64,000 bases of DNA from an uncultured Sutterella sp. GTDB lineage: Bacteria > Pseudomonadota > Gammaproteobacteria > Burkholderiales > Burkholderiaceae_F. The translations under genes were made by a program, and so were the position numbers. Positions 1 to 7,916 of the stretch are shown here, one piece after another (the first letter of the stretch is position 1; each line of letters opens with the position of its first letter). Location of the stretch: NCBI GenBank assembly GCA_905213905.1, contig CAJMKD010000001.1, forward strand, positions 196,223 through 260,222, in the 5' to 3' direction. Below the pieces are notes generated by a model. It was not told where the DNA came from. It made no database searches and worked only from the letters and a program-made list of their open reading frames with translations.

Positions 1-1
1 G

Positions 2-931
2 GCGCGTGGAGAACTTGTTTGCGGAGTGAATACATCGGCGCCCGGTTTTTCGTCTGCTAATAGTCAGGGCAAGTGGGAAGGGCTTGATGTCAACCTCTGT
101 CGCGGCGTCGCAGCCGCCATTCTTGGCGATGCCGACAAGGTGAAGTACGTGCCGCTCAGCTCGACTCAGCATATGACGGCGCTCGGATCGGGTGAAATCG
201 ACATGCTTGCGCGCAACACTACTTGGACCATGACGCGAGATGCAAGCCAGGGAGCTGCGTTTGTCGTTGTTTCCTATTACGACGGTCAGGGTTTTATGGT
301 GCCGAAGGACCTCGGCGTGAAGAAGCTCAGCGAGTTAGACGGTGCGACCGTTTGCGTGCAGACAGGCACAACGACAGAAAAGACGACAGCTGATTACTTT
401 AATGCACATAAGATGCAGTACAAGACCGTTGTTTTCGATACGACTGAAGCAACGCAGAGTGCATTTATTTCTGGCCGTTGTGACGTTTACACGTCGGACC
501 TTTCGGATTTGGCTGGCGTGCGAACTGTAGCGCCGGATCCTTCTAAGTTTGAAATTCTTCCGGAAACAATTACCAAGGAACCGCTCGGACCGGCTGTTCG
601 GCGCGGAGACTGGGAATTTTTTGAAATTGTTCGCTGGTGTTTCCAGGCTTTTCTTGGTGCCGAGGAGTATGGAATTACGCAGGCCAATGTTGATGAGATG
701 CGTAAGTCCTCGACAGATCCGAATGTCATGCGTTTAGTCGGAACCGGTGAAGATATGGGGCGCATGCTCGGACTGGATAAGGATTGGTCATATCGGATCA
801 TTAAGCAAGTCGGCAACTATGGTGAGTCCTGGGAAAAATATTTCGGCCCGAATTCGCCTCTCAATCTGCCTCGCGGCTTAAATAAGCTGTATTCGGACGG
901 TGGCCTGATGTACGCTTTGCCGATTCGCTAA
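2..931 (+). CDS. aapJ: Amino-acid ABC transporter periplasmic binding protein, 5' end outside window
   Basis: Substrate-binding protein of the general L-amino-acid (Aap/Bzt) ABC importer, which captures amino acids in the periplasm and delivers them to the permease pair. The reading frame is open to the window edge, so the start and signal peptide lie upstream. The GTG at 26 is internal: the codons before it (ARGELVCG) already match the mature AapJ N-terminus. Family motifs are GLDVNLCRGVAAAILGD, a SGEIDMLARNTTWT stretch and SYYDGQGFMV. It is followed by a terminator-like hairpin and then the two permease genes in the same orientation. The identification is firm from overall resemblance to AapJ; substrate range is inferred from the family. 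Confidence 0.93.
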   Translation, partial: ARGELVCGVNTSAPGFSSANSQGKWEGLDVNLCRGVAAAILGDADKVKYVPLSSTQHMTALGSGEIDMLARNTTWTMTRDASQGAAFVVVSYYDGQGFMVPKDLGVKKLSELDGATVCVQTGTTTEKTTADYFNAHKMQYKTVVFDTTEATQSAFISGRCDVYTSDLSDLAGVRTVAPDPSKFEILPETITKEPLGPAVRRGDWEFFEIVRWCFQAFLGAEEYGITQANVDEMRKSSTDPNVMRLVGTGEDMGRMLGLDKDWSYRIIKQVGNYGESWEKYFGPNSPLNLPRGLNKLYSDGGLMYALPIR

Positions 932-1008
932 TCGACTGCTGAACAACTTGTAGGCGCTCCGTACTTGCTGATCCTGCAGGCGCAGCGCGCGATGACTTTC
1001 CAATTGGA

Positions 1009-1038
1009 GGCTCCCCCGCAGAACGGGCGGAGCCTTTT
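1009..1038 (+). terminator. Hairpin with T-run between aapJ and aapQ
   Basis: GGCTCC at 1009-1014 pairs with GGAGCC at 1029-1034, with further C/G pairing inside, followed by TTTT at 1035-1038. It lies after the binding-protein gene and before the permease genes. It probably ends most transcripts, so that the binding protein is made in excess of the permeases. It also argues against a start for aapQ further upstream. Confidence 0.65.
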
Positions 1039-1057
1039 GAAGCTCAACGGGATATCC

Positions 1058-2233
1058 ATGTTTTTCAGAGATTCCGAAAACACGATCGGTGATGAGGCCT
1101 GGCGTAGCCGGGAGCGTGCTCGGAAACGTCGGGAAATGCTTATTCAAGCTCTTTTCGTCGCGGGGCTGCTGCTTTTGGCTGGCTTTTTCGTCGTTAATGT
1201 AGAAAGTAATCTGGCGGCAAAGAACATTAAGAGCGGTTTTGGCTTTCTATTCAATCGCGCAGGGTTTGAAATCAGCGATCAGCTGGTGCCGTATTCGAGC
1301 AACGATCCATTCTGGAAGGCTTTTCTCGTTGGGCTGCTTAATACTTTAAAAGTTTCTGGGCTCACGATAGTGTCAGCGACTGTTCTCGGTGTTGTGGTTG
1401 GACTCATGCGGCTGGCAAGAAATCCGATGCTGCGGTTTCTTGGTGCGGCACATGTTGAGGCTTATCGCAACATCCCGCTGCTGGTGCTACTTCTTGCGCT
1501 CTACTTGGTTGTAACGGAACTATTGCCTGGCGTTAGACAGGCGATTCACCTTGGCAATTGGTTCTATCTGTCTAAGACGGGGCTCCTATTCTCTGTGCCG
1601 CAGATGGGAGGGAGTGCGGCTCTTTTCGCACTTGTAGCATCCGCTCTATGCGGGGCATCGGTTTTTTATCTTTCGCGCCGTCGCTATACCAGCTTTGTTG
1701 CTGGTCTATTTGCCATCGGCGCTTTTGTTGTGACAGGTCTTGCTGTTTGGGTGGGCTGTGGCGCTGTGAGCGGATGGAATCATCCTGTTCAGACTCGCTT
1801 TTCGATGCGCGGAGGACTCCAAATAACACCTGAATTTCTGACGCTTTGGGTTGGTCTGACACTCTTTACGTCTGCGTCCATTGCCGAAATCGTGCGCGCA
1901 GGCGTGGAGTCCGTTCGCCACGGGCAATGGGAAGCTGCTTATGCACTTGGACTGACTCGCGGTGAAGCTGTGAGCTACGTCATTTTTCCACAGGCGCTTC
2001 GCCTTATCGTGCCGCCGCTTTCAAGTCAGTTCATGACGCTTACTAAAAATTCGTCGCTCGCTGTGATGGTCGGCTATCCCGATCTTGTCAACGTAGGAAC
2101 GACTGCTCTTAATGTGACCGGCCAGGCGCTTGAAGTTATCTGCATCATTATGCTGGTTTATCTCACAGTTAATCTCATCATTTCGCTTGTCATGAACGCG
2201 TTTAATACGCGAGTGACGGCAGGTGGCATTTAA
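1058..2233 (+). CDS. aapQ: Amino-acid ABC transporter permease
   Basis: First inner-membrane permease of the Aap-type importer, 391 aa from the ATG at 1058. I chose this start because the open frame upstream (from a TTG at 965) runs through a terminator-like hairpin. The protein has a charged N-terminal segment, a first membrane helix at about residues 27-45, and several further helices. The C-terminal half carries the HisM-type permease domain with the EAA loop (EAAYALGLTRGEAVSYVIFP), which docks onto the ATPase. Its stop lies 18 bp before aapM, so the two permeases are surely co-transcribed and form a heterodimer, as in AapQM. Confidence 0.92.
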   Translation: MFFRDSENTIGDEAWRSRERARKRREMLIQALFVAGLLLLAGFFVVNVESNLAAKNIKSGFGFLFNRAGFEISDQLVPYSSNDPFWKAFLVGLLNTLKVSGLTIVSATVLGVVVGLMRLARNPMLRFLGAAHVEAYRNIPLLVLLLALYLVVTELLPGVRQAIHLGNWFYLSKTGLLFSVPQMGGSAALFALVASALCGASVFYLSRRRYTSFVAGLFAIGAFVVTGLAVWVGCGAVSGWNHPVQTRFSMRGGLQITPEFLTLWVGLTLFTSASIAEIVRAGVESVRHGQWEAAYALGLTRGEAVSYVIFPQALRLIVPPLSSQFMTLTKNSSLAVMVGYPDLVNVGTTALNVTGQALEVICIIMLVYLTVNLIISLVMNAFNTRVTAGGI

Positions 2234-2251
2234 CGCATTGGAGTGGGCGTC

Positions 2252-3346
2252 ATGAAAAATGTGCCGCAAGGGTTAAATGCAGGTAGTTTTGTTGAGAGCG
2301 CGCGCCGAAAGTTTTTTTATTCGGTGCCAAGCACCATACTGAGCGTCGTGCTCGGTATTTTTGTTTGTTACATCTTTTACGCACTGATTCAGTGGGGCGT
2401 GGCTAATGCTGTCTGGAGCCCCGATCTCAAAGCATGCCGTGCAACAAGCGGAGCTTGTTGGGGGTTTGTCGCAGAAAAGTGGCGTCTGATACTGTTCGGG
2501 CGCTTCCCCTATGAAGAACAGTGGCGACCTGTCATCGGCACCTTTGCCATTTTGACTGCGCTGGCTGCAACTGCTGTTCCTTTCTTTTGGAAGCGACCTC
2601 GTTCCTATGTTCTGCTGGCGAGTTGGATCATTGCGCTTGCTTGCTTTTTTACCTTGATGTATGGCGGTGTTGCCGGACTCAAACCTGTCGGAACAGATCT
2701 TTGGGGCGGGCTGCCGCTTACGGTCATTGTGACGCTTATCGGTATGGGGCTGTCTTCTCCGATAGGCATTCTGCTGGCTATTGGCCGTCGCAGTAAATTG
2801 CCGGTCGTTTCTTTTCTTTCGACTGCGTATATTGAACTCGTCAGAGGCGTGCCGCTGATTACGGTGCTCTTTGTCGCTACATTTATCTTTCCTCTGCTTT
2901 TGCCACAATGGCTGCAGATCGATGCTTTTTGGCGGGTGACCTTAGCCATTGTCCTATTTCAAGCTGCCTATATGGCGGAAACGGTCCGCGGCGGATTGCA
3001 AACGGTGCCCACGGGTCAATTCAACGCGGCAGCTTCACTCGGGTTGTCGATTCCGCAAAGCTACTTTCACGTCATACTCCCTCAAGCATTGGTCGCCATT
3101 ATTCCCGCTTTTGTCAACAGTCTTATTTCATGTTTTCTTGATACTTCGCTTGTAACCATTGTCTCCATGTACGATTTGACAGGGAGCCTTCGTCTTGCCT
3201 TGGGTGACGCGCAGTGGCGGGCTTTTTTCATTGAGGGCTATGTTTTCATTGCCTTGATTTACTTTTTTTCAAGTTTTGCTGTTTCAAGGTACAGTCAATG
3301 GTTGGAGCGTCGCATCAAGGGGAATAAGCGCCGCAATCTGCATTAA
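2252..3346 (+). CDS. aapM: Amino-acid ABC transporter permease
   Basis: Second permease of the Aap-type importer, 364 aa. The ATG at 2252 has GGAG 9 bp upstream; a GTG at 2243 is less well placed. It has several hydrophobic helices, a long periplasmic insertion after helix 1, and a C-terminal EAA-like loop (NAAASLGLSIPQSYFHVILP) for contact with the ATPase. The usual next gene, the ATPase aapP, does not follow: the next gene, 9 bp on, is a DUF1857-like protein. The ATPase must be encoded elsewhere, perhaps upstream of the window. The family call is firm; the partner arrangement is inferred. Confidence 0.92.
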   Translation: MKNVPQGLNAGSFVESARRKFFYSVPSTILSVVLGIFVCYIFYALIQWGVANAVWSPDLKACRATSGACWGFVAEKWRLILFGRFPYEEQWRPVIGTFAILTALAATAVPFFWKRPRSYVLLASWIIALACFFTLMYGGVAGLKPVGTDLWGGLPLTVIVTLIGMGLSSPIGILLAIGRRSKLPVVSFLSTAYIELVRGVPLITVLFVATFIFPLLLPQWLQIDAFWRVTLAIVLFQAAYMAETVRGGLQTVPTGQFNAAASLGLSIPQSYFHVILPQALVAIIPAFVNSLISCFLDTSLVTIVSMYDLTGSLRLALGDAQWRAFFIEGYVFIALIYFFSSFAVSRYSQWLERRIKGNKRRNLH

Positions 3347-3355
3347 GTCTCAGCT

Positions 3356-3841
3356 ATGAAGTTTCACGAACACATCATCCGTGTGAAAATGCCTAATCAA
3401 TCTGGCCCGAGCCGCGACGCGCTTTGGCTTGGCATTGTTGAATTTGCGCACCATCCCGAATGCTTCTATGGAGAAATTGCCTCAAGCGAAGCTTTTGCCG
3501 AACATGTGACTGAGGCCGGCGTTTGCGAATTCGTGCGCCGTGTACGATTTCACGCTGGCAATCTTTCTTTCGAGGAACGAGTCACGCTAGATGAAGCTGG
3601 TGGGATATACCGCAGTTTTTTTTCGGGTGATGACCTGCGTCCGGCTTCCGATTTCACGATGAAGCTGGAAGAACCAGAACAAGGCAGCCTCTTTGTCCGA
3701 TTTATATACAACGAGCAGCCGTGTGCTGAGGTTGATGGCGATGCGAGGGCTGCGCTTTTTGCCGCTCTGCGACGACAGGCTTATGAAGCAAAAGATCAGC
3801 AGATAATTGACGCTATATTGCAACGAATATCTGTTTCATAA
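3356..3841 (+). CDS. DUF1857 / AtaL-like (SRPBCC fold) protein
   Basis: A 161-aa protein that starts 9 bp after aapM and so is probably the last gene of that operon. It begins FHEHIIRVKMP, followed by a DALWLGIVEFAHHPECF segment, a central FEERVTLDE strand and a LEEPEQGSLFVRFIY strand. This layout resembles the DUF1857 (AtaL-like) family of small SRPBCC-fold proteins, which have a hydrophobic ligand cavity. No signal peptide or membrane segment is visible, so it is likely cytoplasmic. Its function is unknown, and nothing in the sequence ties it to amino-acid uptake beyond position. Confidence 0.7.
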   Translation: MKFHEHIIRVKMPNQSGPSRDALWLGIVEFAHHPECFYGEIASSEAFAEHVTEAGVCEFVRRVRFHAGNLSFEERVTLDEAGGIYRSFFSGDDLRPASDFTMKLEEPEQGSLFVRFIYNEQPCAEVDGDARAALFAALRRQAYEAKDQQIIDAILQRISVS

Positions 3842-3909
3842 ACGTGCAGATCATGGGGTGTGAGGCTGCCGCAATCGGTAGAATGCCGGCTCTCTTGCCT
3901 TCGATTTAC

Positions 3910-3940
3910 AACGGGCGCAGCGACGAAGGCCGCGCCCGTT
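3910..3940 (+). terminator. Inverted repeat upstream of tex
   Basis: AACGGGCGC (3910-3918) and GCGCCCGTT (3932-3940) form a perfect 9-bp stem with a 13-nt loop. The stem ends in TT and no long T-run follows. It probably ends the aap/DUF1857 transcript, and it supports placing the tex start downstream of it. Confidence 0.45.
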
Positions 3941-3966
3941 TCGCTTATTTGCAGAACATTCTTGCT

Positions 3967-6294
3967 ATGGTCCAAACCTCTCTTTCCGATCGGCTCGCCG
4001 AACGACTCGCATCAGAAATTCACGCAGTGTCGAGTCAAGTGCTCGCAGCAGTTGAATTGCTCGACAGTGGCGCAACCGTGCCTTTTATTGCTCGCTATCG
4101 CAAAGAAGCTACAGGTGGTCTTTCTGACGATCAGTTACGCCTTCTGGTTGAACGGCTTGTATATCTTCGCGAATTGGAGGACCGTCGAGAAGTTGTTATC
4201 GCCGCGCTCAATGCTCAAGGCAAACTCACTGAATCTCTTCGTGCAGATATCGAAGCTGCGGATACCAAGCAGAGGCTTGAGGATCTTTACGCGCCCTACA
4301 AGCTGAAGCGCAGAACGCGAGCCATGATGGCTAGAGAAGCAGGGTTGGAACCTTTGTGTGACAAACTGCTGGCTTTTCGCTTGTTGGAGCCGCATGAAGC
4401 AGCCTTAGCGTTTGTGAATCCCGGTGCGGGTTTCGCTGATGCAGATTCGGTTCTTGCCGGTGCAAGAGACATTCTTGCCGAGCGTTTCAGTCTTGATCCT
4501 ACGCTTCGCGAAAAACTGCGCTGTTACATGTCTCGTCATGGTGATGTTGTGTCACATGTTGCGCATGGCTTTGATGAAGCAGCAAGTCAGACTGACGGGG
4601 AAGCCATTAAGTTTCGCGATTATTTCAACTACAGGGAGAGCTATGAACGAGTGCCGTCGCATCGGGCGCTTGCTTTGTTCCGAGGACGGCGAGAAGGCTA
4701 TCTTGATCTTTCAATTGAGTTGGACGAAGCCGCGGAGTCATCGGCGCGGCATCCGTGCGAGGTATTGATTGGCGAATATTTTGACATCGGGGATGCCGAC
4801 GGACCTACCGACGAGTGGTTGCGAGGTGTATGTCGCTGGGCTTGGCGCGTTAAAAGCCGTGCAGCGGTTGAGAACGATCTATTTGAAGCACTTCAGGAAC
4901 GGGCTGAAGAGACGGCCATCACAGTTTTTGGCGACAACTTGAAGGATCTTCTTCTTGCTGCACCAGCAGGACATTACGCGGTAGTAGGGCTTGATCCCGG
5001 TTTCCGAACTGGCGTGAAACTGGCTGTGATTGATGGAACCGGCCGCGTACTTGCGCATGATGTGCTGATGATGCATTCATCCAAAGCACAGCTCGAAGTT
5101 GCAAAGGAAAAACTAGCTCGCTATATCCGAATGAGCAAGGCGGCGTTTGTGGCGATCGGCAACGGAACGGCAAGCAGAGAAACAGCTCACGTAGTGAACG
5201 AAGTGCTCAAAGCGGAGCCGTCCTTAGGTGCTCGGCGCGTGATCGTAAGTGAGGCTGGCGCTTCTGTTTATTCAGCTTCAGCTCTTGCGGCACAGGAGCT
5301 GCCGGAACTCGATGTGAGCTATCGCGGTGCCGTATCGATTGCACGCCGTTTGCAAGACCCGCTTGCCGAACTCGTGAAAATTGAACCGAAAGCCATCGGC
5401 GTAGGCCAATATCAGCATGACGTGGATGCAGGCAAACTTGAGCGTCGCCTTAATGCTGTAGTCGAGGACTGTGTCAACTTTGTGGGTGTCGATGTCAATA
5501 CGGCGAGTGCAGAACTTTTGGGGTATGTTGCTGGACTTACCAAGCGTGTCGCTAAAGAAATTGTTGATTTTCGAGAGGCGCACGGGCCTTTCGCTGATCG
5601 CACGCAGCTTTTACGTGTGCCCTATCTAGGTAATGCACGCTTTGAGCAAGCGGCAGGCTTTCTTCGCATTCCGCACGGACGCAACCCGCTTGATGCCACA
5701 GGAGTGCATCCGGAAGCATATCAACTTGTTGAGAAGCTCCTGCAGCGTTGCGGCTGTTCGAGCATACGCGATGTTATGGGGAATGTAGCTTTTCTTCGTA
5801 GTCTGCGTCCAGCTGACTTTGCCGATGAGCATTTCGGCGTACCCACGGTGGTTGATATTCTGAAGGAACTCGAAAAACCAGGGCGAGATCCCCGGTCAGA
5901 ATTTAAAACTGCCTCATTTGATGAGACCGTTCAAAGCATTGAGGATCTTCGCGTCGGCATGAAGCTAGAGGGCGTGGTCACCAACGTTGCGGCATTTGGC
6001 GCGTTTATCGACATAGGAGTGCACGACAACGGTCTTGTACATGTTTCCGCCATGGCGGATCGATTCGTGAAGGATCCCCGCGAGGTTGTCAAAGTGGGCG
6101 ATGTCGTTAAAGTGACCGTGACGGATGTAGATTTGAAGCGCAGAAGAATTGCACTTTCTATGCGAAGTGACGGTAAAAGTGCAGTTTCGGTCGGGCAGAC
6201 TGCGTCGCGAGAAGACACGCGAAAACGTGGCTTGAGAGAATCGAAACGTGAGCAGACTGCGCTTGGCGCAGCTTTTGCTGCTCTTAAGCGATGA
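3967..6294 (+). CDS. tex: RNA-binding transcription accessory protein Tex
   Basis: Tex is a conserved nucleic-acid-binding protein linked to transcription; its exact role in this group is not settled. From the ATG at 3967 it is 775 aa, close to the usual 770-780 aa and starting SLSDRLAERL-like as in the family. The longer open frame from 3844 crosses a hairpin and is rejected as coding. Domains in order: N-terminal helical Tex domain (SGATVPFIARYRKEATGGL), YqgF/RNase H-like domain (YAVVGLDPGFRTG near residue 340), helix-hairpin-helix repeats (VNTASAELLGYVAGL and RVPYLGNARFEQAAGFLRI), and a C-terminal S1 domain (GVVTNVAAFGAFIDIG). It stands alone, convergent with the permease gene downstream. 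Confidence 0.95.
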   Translation: MVQTSLSDRLAERLASEIHAVSSQVLAAVELLDSGATVPFIARYRKEATGGLSDDQLRLLVERLVYLRELEDRREVVIAALNAQGKLTESLRADIEAADTKQRLEDLYAPYKLKRRTRAMMAREAGLEPLCDKLLAFRLLEPHEAALAFVNPGAGFADADSVLAGARDILAERFSLDPTLREKLRCYMSRHGDVVSHVAHGFDEAASQTDGEAIKFRDYFNYRESYERVPSHRALALFRGRREGYLDLSIELDEAAESSARHPCEVLIGEYFDIGDADGPTDEWLRGVCRWAWRVKSRAAVENDLFEALQERAEETAITVFGDNLKDLLLAAPAGHYAVVGLDPGFRTGVKLAVIDGTGRVLAHDVLMMHSSKAQLEVAKEKLARYIRMSKAAFVAIGNGTASRETAHVVNEVLKAEPSLGARRVIVSEAGASVYSASALAAQELPELDVSYRGAVSIARRLQDPLAELVKIEPKAIGVGQYQHDVDAGKLERRLNAVVEDCVNFVGVDVNTASAELLGYVAGLTKRVAKEIVDFREAHGPFADRTQLLRVPYLGNARFEQAAGFLRIPHGRNPLDATGVHPEAYQLVEKLLQRCGCSSIRDVMGNVAFLRSLRPADFADEHFGVPTVVDILKELEKPGRDPRSEFKTASFDETVQSIEDLRVGMKLEGVVTNVAAFGAFIDIGVHDNGLVHVSAMADRFVKDPREVVKVGDVVKVTVTDVDLKRRRIALSMRSDGKSAVSVGQTASREDTRKRGLRESKREQTALGAAFAALKR

Positions 6295-6301
6295 AAGGAT
6301 T

Positions 6302-6340
6302 CAGGCGGCGTCGCAAGGGAAGTGGCGCCGCCTGTAGGTT
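6302..6340 (+). terminator. Terminator after tex
   Basis: CAGGCGGCG (6302-6310) and CGCCGCCTG (6326-6334) form a perfect 9-bp stem, followed by TAGGTTTT. It lies in the 62-bp gap between the convergent genes tex and uraA. On the minus strand only a short A/T-rich stretch follows. Confidence 0.75.
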
Positions 6341-6356
6341 TTATAAGATGTCTTGA

Positions 6357-7685
6357 TTAATCGTCTTCGGATTTTGTGAGATCGATTTCGTGCGGTTTCT
6401 TCTGCACATGTGTCTCTCCGAGCTGCATAAGTGCGTTGAGGATAATGGCCCCGAAAGTGGCTGTGCCGATGCCGCCCAAAGTGAAGTTGCCCATGTGTAG
6501 CGTAAAGTCGCCACCGCCAAGGATGAGCGTTACCGCTGCTACGATAAGGTTGCGATTATCACCGAAATCGACATGGTTGACGACCCAGACGCGAGCGCCT
6601 GCTACAGCAATAAGACCGAAGACGACAATCGATGTGCCGCCAAGAATCGGTTGAGGAATTGTCTGAATAACTGCGCCGAACTTTGGCGAGAAGCCGAGAA
6701 TGATGGCGAAGCAGGCGGCAACAGGGAACAGCAGCGTTGAGTAGACTCGAGTCGCGGCCATAACGCCGATGTTTTCGCCGTAGGTGGTAACGCCCGTGCC
6801 GCCGAAGGAAGCCGAAAACATCGTCGCAATGCCGTCGCCTAGGAAGGCGCGTCCCATGTACGGATCGAGATTGCGCCCAGTCATGGCGGTTACCGCTTTA
6901 ATGTGACCGAGGTTTTCTCCGATCAAAATGATCACGACAGGCACAATGAGCGAAATAGCCGTCATAGAAAAGGTTGGTGTCGTCACGCTTGGTACGCCAA
7001 ACCAAGCTGCATCAGCAATTTTTTGAAAATCGATCGGCGTTCCCAAGCCGAAACCATTGGTGAGAATCGCGTAAATCAGATAGGAGAGCGATAGTCCAAC
7101 CAAAATAAGCAGTTTCTGAATGAGCCCGCGGGTATAAACGGCAACCCCACCTACACAGAGAATCGTGAGAAGTGCAATCCAGGCGTTGAAGTCTCCAGTG
7201 CCTACGCCTTTTACGGCTGTCGGCGCCAGATTAAGACCAATGACTGCCACGACAGCGCCTGTGACAACCGGCGGCATCAGCCGCTCAATCCACTGTACGC
7301 CCGTAGCCATCACAATGAGCCCGACAAGTGCATAGACAAGGCCGCAAATAATGATGCCGCCCAACGCGACAGGAATGTTGGGATTGGCGCCTGATCCTGC
7401 GACGTAGCCAGTCGCAGCTATGACGACGCCGATGAAAGCGAAGGATGAGCCTAAATAGCTTGGTACATGGCCGCCGACAAGCAAGAAAAAGATGAGCGTA
7501 CCGATCCCGCTCATCAAAATTGCCATATTTGGGTCGAAACCCATGAGAATCGGGGCAAGGATCGTAGAGCCGAACATGGCAACGACGTGTTGCACGCCGA
7601 GCGCAAGCGTTTGCCCTGTCGGCAGCCGTTCGTCTGGAGCGATGATGCCTTCAGTTTTGAGCTTCCACTGTGGGAAATAACCCAT
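6357..7685 (-). CDS. uraA: Uracil/pyrimidine permease (NCS2 family, UraA/RutG type)
   Basis: A 442-aa inner-membrane nucleobase permease of the NCS2 family. The sequence resembles E. coli RutG almost end to end: VAPDERLP-like N-terminus, GVQHVVAMFGSTILAPILMG, VPSYLGSSFAFIGVV, the GENLGHIKAVTAMTGRNLDPYMGRAFLGDG signature region (split by helices), and FGLIAVAGARVWV. About 14 membrane segments are expected. A GGAG Shine-Dalgarno sequence lies 7 bp upstream of the ATG. No rut operon surrounds it, so general uracil uptake for salvage is more likely than a role in Rut pyrimidine catabolism. Its promoter region is shared with divergent prfC. Confidence 0.92.
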   Translation of the reverse strand: MGYFPQWKLKTEGIIAPDERLPTGQTLALGVQHVVAMFGSTILAPILMGFDPNMAILMSGIGTLIFFLLVGGHVPSYLGSSFAFIGVVIAATGYVAGSGANPNIPVALGGIIICGLVYALVGLIVMATGVQWIERLMPPVVTGAVVAVIGLNLAPTAVKGVGTGDFNAWIALLTILCVGGVAVYTRGLIQKLLILVGLSLSYLIYAILTNGFGLGTPIDFQKIADAAWFGVPSVTTPTFSMTAISLIVPVVIILIGENLGHIKAVTAMTGRNLDPYMGRAFLGDGIATMFSASFGGTGVTTYGENIGVMAATRVYSTLLFPVAACFAIILGFSPKFGAVIQTIPQPILGGTSIVVFGLIAVAGARVWVVNHVDFGDNRNLIVAAVTLILGGGDFTLHMGNFTLGGIGTATFGAIILNALMQLGETHVQKKPHEIDLTKSEDD

Positions 7686-7754
7686 TTTGCTTCTCCAAAG
7701 ATTTCCGTTCGGGGCGCAAATCTGCGCATAAACTTTTGTATTTTAGGCGCCTTT

Positions 7755-7771
7755 AGTAACGTTTTGTTACT
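7755..7771. promoter_or_regulatory. Palindrome in the uraA/prfC divergent promoter region
   Basis: AGTAAC-gtttt-GTTACT is a perfect 6-bp inverted repeat, centred 78 bp upstream of the uraA start and about 155 bp from prfC. Its position suits an operator for uraA. No known regulator consensus was recognised. The rest of the 231-bp gap (7686-7916) is AT-rich and contains no gene. Confidence 0.35.
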
Positions 7772-7916
7772 TGAGTGAAAAGCAATTTTGGATTCGGATG
7801 AATTTCTGCGCTTTGCGACCTGCTTCGTTAAAATGGCGGCCTCATTTGTGGACAACCGAGCGCATTCGGCGCAGATCCTTTTGGGTGGTCCTTCCAGACG
7901 CTAGACGATTTTTTTT

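Noticed and set aside
2273..2908. A 211-codon minus-strand open frame opposite aapM
   Set aside because: It is a low-complexity, Arg/Gln/Asn-rich shadow of a membrane protein gene.
3844..3966. Longer tex start
   Set aside because: The added codons include a 9-bp terminator-like stem, and the family N-terminus begins at 3967.
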